DNA of 7,134 nt from Fimenecus sp964457415 (lineage in GTDB: Bacteria; Bacillota; Clostridia; Oscillospirales; Acutalibacteraceae), in assembly GCA_964457415.1 (NCBI GenBank), contig CAYWFB010000073.1, positions 1-7,134 on the forward strand. The letters run 5' to 3'. The translations under genes and the position numbers were made by a program. The notes below the pieces were generated by a model. It was not told the origin of the DNA and searched no databases. It saw only the letters and a list, made by a program, of their open reading frames with translations. How positions within the stretch are numbered: position 1 is the stretch's first letter; each line of letters begins with the position of its first letter. Of the stretch, positions 5,999 through 7,134 are shown in pieces.

Positions 5999-6027
5999 AT
6001 AATATAACAGTTTTCTCCATTTGTCAA
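5999..6027 (-). promoter_or_regulatory. Strong sigma-A promoter driving the small-RNA candidate
   Basis: The consensus -35 TTGACA (6027-6022) and -10 TATTAT (6004-5999) are 17 bp apart. It is the best promoter in the window, yet it drives a stretch with no gene and a terminator about 110 nt later, which is the main argument for an RNA gene. It lies inside the inverted repeat downstream of prmA. Confidence 0.85.
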
Positions 6028-6054
6028 TAGTTTTTCAAAGGAAAAAACTGTTAT
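6004..6054 (-). terminator. Inverted repeat after prmA, overlapping a promoter
   Basis: Arms 6004-6023 and 6054-6036 (minus-strand order reversed) share ATAACAGTTTT, TCC and TTTG, differing by one base and one extra base, with a 12-nt loop. In a prmA transcript this gives a long hairpin 4 nt after the stop, followed by an AT-rich but weak T-tract (ATTATTAATTT). It is probably the prmA 3' hairpin, with partial termination or mRNA protection. It contains the -35 and spacer of the small-RNA promoter, so it could also be an operator-like palindrome. Confidence 0.5.
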
Positions 6055-6058
6055 TTTT

Positions 6059-6982
6059 TTACTTTTTCTTACAAACAAAGCAGAGCCAGCCACCGTCTTC
6101 GTAACGCTTGAGGATTTCAAAGCCGTTTGCTTCAAATGCGGCAGTTACTTCGAGTTCGCGAGGCTCGATAATACCCGATGTGATAAACACACCGTCATCT
6201 TTAAGAAAATCCCCTACTTGCGAGGTGAAGAAAACAATAATATCTGCAACTATATTTGCCACAATAATATCAAATTTGCCTGTTACTTTATCAACAAGGT
6301 TTCCTTGAATAATGTTATATTGAGGCTCTGAAAAGCCATTGACAACGCCGTTTTCCTTTGCAGTTTTAACTGCAAGTTTATCAATATCAACGCCTGTGGC
6401 ACTACCTGCGCCCATTAAAAGTGACGCAATTGAAAGAATACCGCTACCACAACCACAGTCAAGAACGCTGTCGCCCTCTTTTACATATTTTTCAAGAGTT
6501 TCAAGGCAAAGACGGGTTGTGTTATGACCGCCACTACCGAATGCAAGTCCGGGCTCGATATTTAAAACAGCTCTGCCATCTGCATCGTAATCATCAATCC
6601 AGAGAGGACGAATAAGCAATTTTTCACCGATTTTCATCGGCTTGAAATACTGCTTCCAGTTATTCTCCCAATCTTCATTTTTACAAGGCTTATACTCAAT
6701 TGTATGGGGTATATTTTCGCTCTCATATCTCTCTTTTAAGAAAGACACCGCCTCCATATAATTCTCTTCGGGAGAAACATAAATATGCACGAAACCTTTT
6801 GTGCGGTCTTTTGCGAGAAGCTCTTCGTCAATAAGGTCAATATTTGCGATTTCCCAAGCCTCTTGCTCTAATGTGCGATAATCTTCAATATAAATACCAT
6901 AAGGCACCGCCATTGAAGCAATATCTGACGCACGGTCAATATTTTCGGCATCAATTTCTATTTTGATTTCGGTCCAATCCAT
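6059..6982 (-). CDS. prmA: Ribosomal protein L11 methyltransferase
   Basis: Transfers methyl groups from S-adenosylmethionine to ribosomal protein L11 in the cytoplasm. The protein is 307 residues, typical for PrmA. An N-terminal substrate-recognition domain (about 1-95) leads to the PrmA-specific linker EDWENNWKQYFKP (103-115) and EPGLAFGSGGHNTT (143-156; many homologues have GTGTHPTT or GTGTHETT). A Rossmann methyltransferase domain follows: VLDCGCGSG SAM loop (173-181), GVDID acidic strand end (197-201) and IVANI (240-244). Start: the ATG at 6982 has GGAGGG (6995-6990) at 7-nt spacing. An in-frame GTG at 6997 would place that ribosome binding site inside the gene and has none of its own, so I reject it. 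It sits downstream of the rplS terminator; no clear promoter is seen between them. The gene ends just before a long inverted repeat. Confidence 0.93.
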   Translation of the reverse strand: MDWTEIKIEIDAENIDRASDIASMAVPYGIYIEDYRTLEQEAWEIANIDLIDEELLAKDRTKGFVHIYVSPEENYMEAVSFLKERYESENIPHTIEYKPCKNEDWENNWKQYFKPMKIGEKLLIRPLWIDDYDADGRAVLNIEPGLAFGSGGHNTTRLCLETLEKYVKEGDSVLDCGCGSGILSIASLLMGAGSATGVDIDKLAVKTAKENGVVNGFSEPQYNIIQGNLVDKVTGKFDIIVANIVADIIVFFTSQVGDFLKDDGVFITSGIIEPRELEVTAAFEANGFEILKRYEDGGWLCFVCKKK

Positions 6983-6986
6983 AATG

Positions 6987-7034
6987 AATCCCTCCACCGC
7001 TTATGCGGTCCCCCTCCCTTTGACAAGGGAGGCA
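6987..7034. repeat. Two-hairpin intergenic repeat carrying the prmA ribosome binding site
   Basis: Two adjacent perfect hairpins: ACCGC/GCGGT with loop TTAT (6996-7009), and CCTCCCTT/AAGGGAGG with loop TGAC (7013-7032). One outer edge is AATCCCTCC. This layout (TCCCTCC, variable hairpin, CCTCCCTTTGACAAGGGAGG) resembles a repeat I recall as common between genes in Faecalibacterium/Ruminococcus-type genomes. I cannot search for copies here, and only one occurs in this window. Confidence 0.6.
6990..6995 (-). promoter_or_regulatory. prmA ribosome binding site within the repeat
   Basis: GGAGGG lies 7 nt before the prmA ATG. It is the outer edge of the intergenic repeat, and a CCTCCC stretch at the other end of the same repeat (minus strand, 7032-7027) can pair with the adjacent AGGGAGG or, over five bases, with this site. 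Confidence 0.75.
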
Positions 7035-7047
7035 ATTTTTGGTAAAC

Positions 7048-7070
7048 AAAAAGCAGAGATTTCTCTCTGC
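7048..7070 (-). terminator. Intrinsic terminator of rplS
   Basis: The perfect 7-bp stem GCAGAGA/TCTCTGC (7070-7053) has a GAAA tetraloop and is followed by TTTTT (7052-7048). It ends transcription 25 nt after the rplS stop. Confidence 0.92.
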
Positions 7071-7095
7071 TCTGTTTGCATTTTTCGGTTTGTTG

Positions 7096-7134
7096 TTAAA
7101 TCTGCTCTTTAACCTTAGCAGCCTTACCAACTCT
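7096..7134 (-). CDS. rplS: Ribosomal protein L19, C-terminal end (partial)
   Basis: The last 12 codons, RVGKAAKVKEQI, plus TAA run off the window edge. Bacterial L19 proteins typically end ...KLYYLR-(D/E)-(R/L)-x-GKAAKIKE or similar, so the match to the L19 tail is good though short. L19 is a 50S subunit protein at the interface with the 30S subunit. A strong terminator follows, as expected for the last gene of the usual rpsP-rimM-trmD-rplS operon; the other members are outside the window. No other L-protein tail I know fits as well. Confidence 0.72.
   Translation of the reverse strand, partial: RVGKAAKVKEQI

Noticed and set aside
6980..6997. GTG start at 6997 for prmA (five extra residues)
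   Set aside because: The GTG overlaps the start of the GGAGGG ribosome binding site that serves the ATG at 6982 and has no site of its own upstream.
1..7134. CRISPR arrays, rRNA genes, replication origin, prophage genes
   Set aside because: No regularly spaced repeats, rRNA motifs, DnaA-box clusters, integrase or phage structural genes were seen on either strand.

Overview
The window looks like a chromosomal segment of an anaerobic, low- to mid-GC Firmicute, most likely a gut or rumen clostridium of the Oscillospiraceae/Ruminococcaceae type. The evidence is protein flavour, AAGGAG-type ribosome binding sites, consensus sigma-A promoters with 17-bp spacers, and AT-rich intergenic DNA. Taxonomy is inferred from these features, not searched. 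Every convincing protein gene lies on the minus strand; only tRNA-like 3' ends and their terminators lie on the plus strand.

Read along the minus strand (high to low coordinates), the window opens with the last 12 codons of rplS (ribosomal protein L19) and its terminator. A short two-hairpin intergenic repeat follows, and it appears to supply the Shine-Dalgarno of prmA (L11 methyltransferase). Between prmA and the next gene lies a complete non-coding transcription unit: a strong promoter, three predicted hairpins and an intrinsic terminator. This is a candidate small RNA of about 135-140 nt with a C-rich (CCUCCCC) apical loop.

Then comes a sugar-use block: a secreted GH5 lipoprotein with its own promoter, a second promoter, and three genes that together cover L-arabinose catabolism. 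These are an FGGY kinase (probable L-ribulokinase), araA (isomerase) and araD (4-epimerase). Together they convert L-arabinose to L-ribulose, L-ribulose 5-phosphate and D-xylulose 5-phosphate, which enters the pentose phosphate pathway. The GH5 enzyme probably acts on plant or cell-wall glucans outside the cell. No regulator or transporter is in the window. araA and araD are tightly coupled, but the kinase and araA are split by a 277-bp element with 28-bp terminal inverted repeats and an almost fully self-complementary interior, a MITE candidate. It provides the last codon and stop of the kinase gene.

The araD terminator (minus strand) faces a plus-strand terminator. Positions 1-350 hold two copies of a serine-type tRNA 3' end, each followed by its own terminator, separated by a palindrome-rich insert carrying an inverted copy of the T-arm sequence. 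No matching 5' half of the tRNA is visible.

The points most worth a second look are the small-RNA locus with its possible pairing to the GH5 ribosome binding site, the MITE inside the arabinose operon, and the duplicated tRNA-tail structure.
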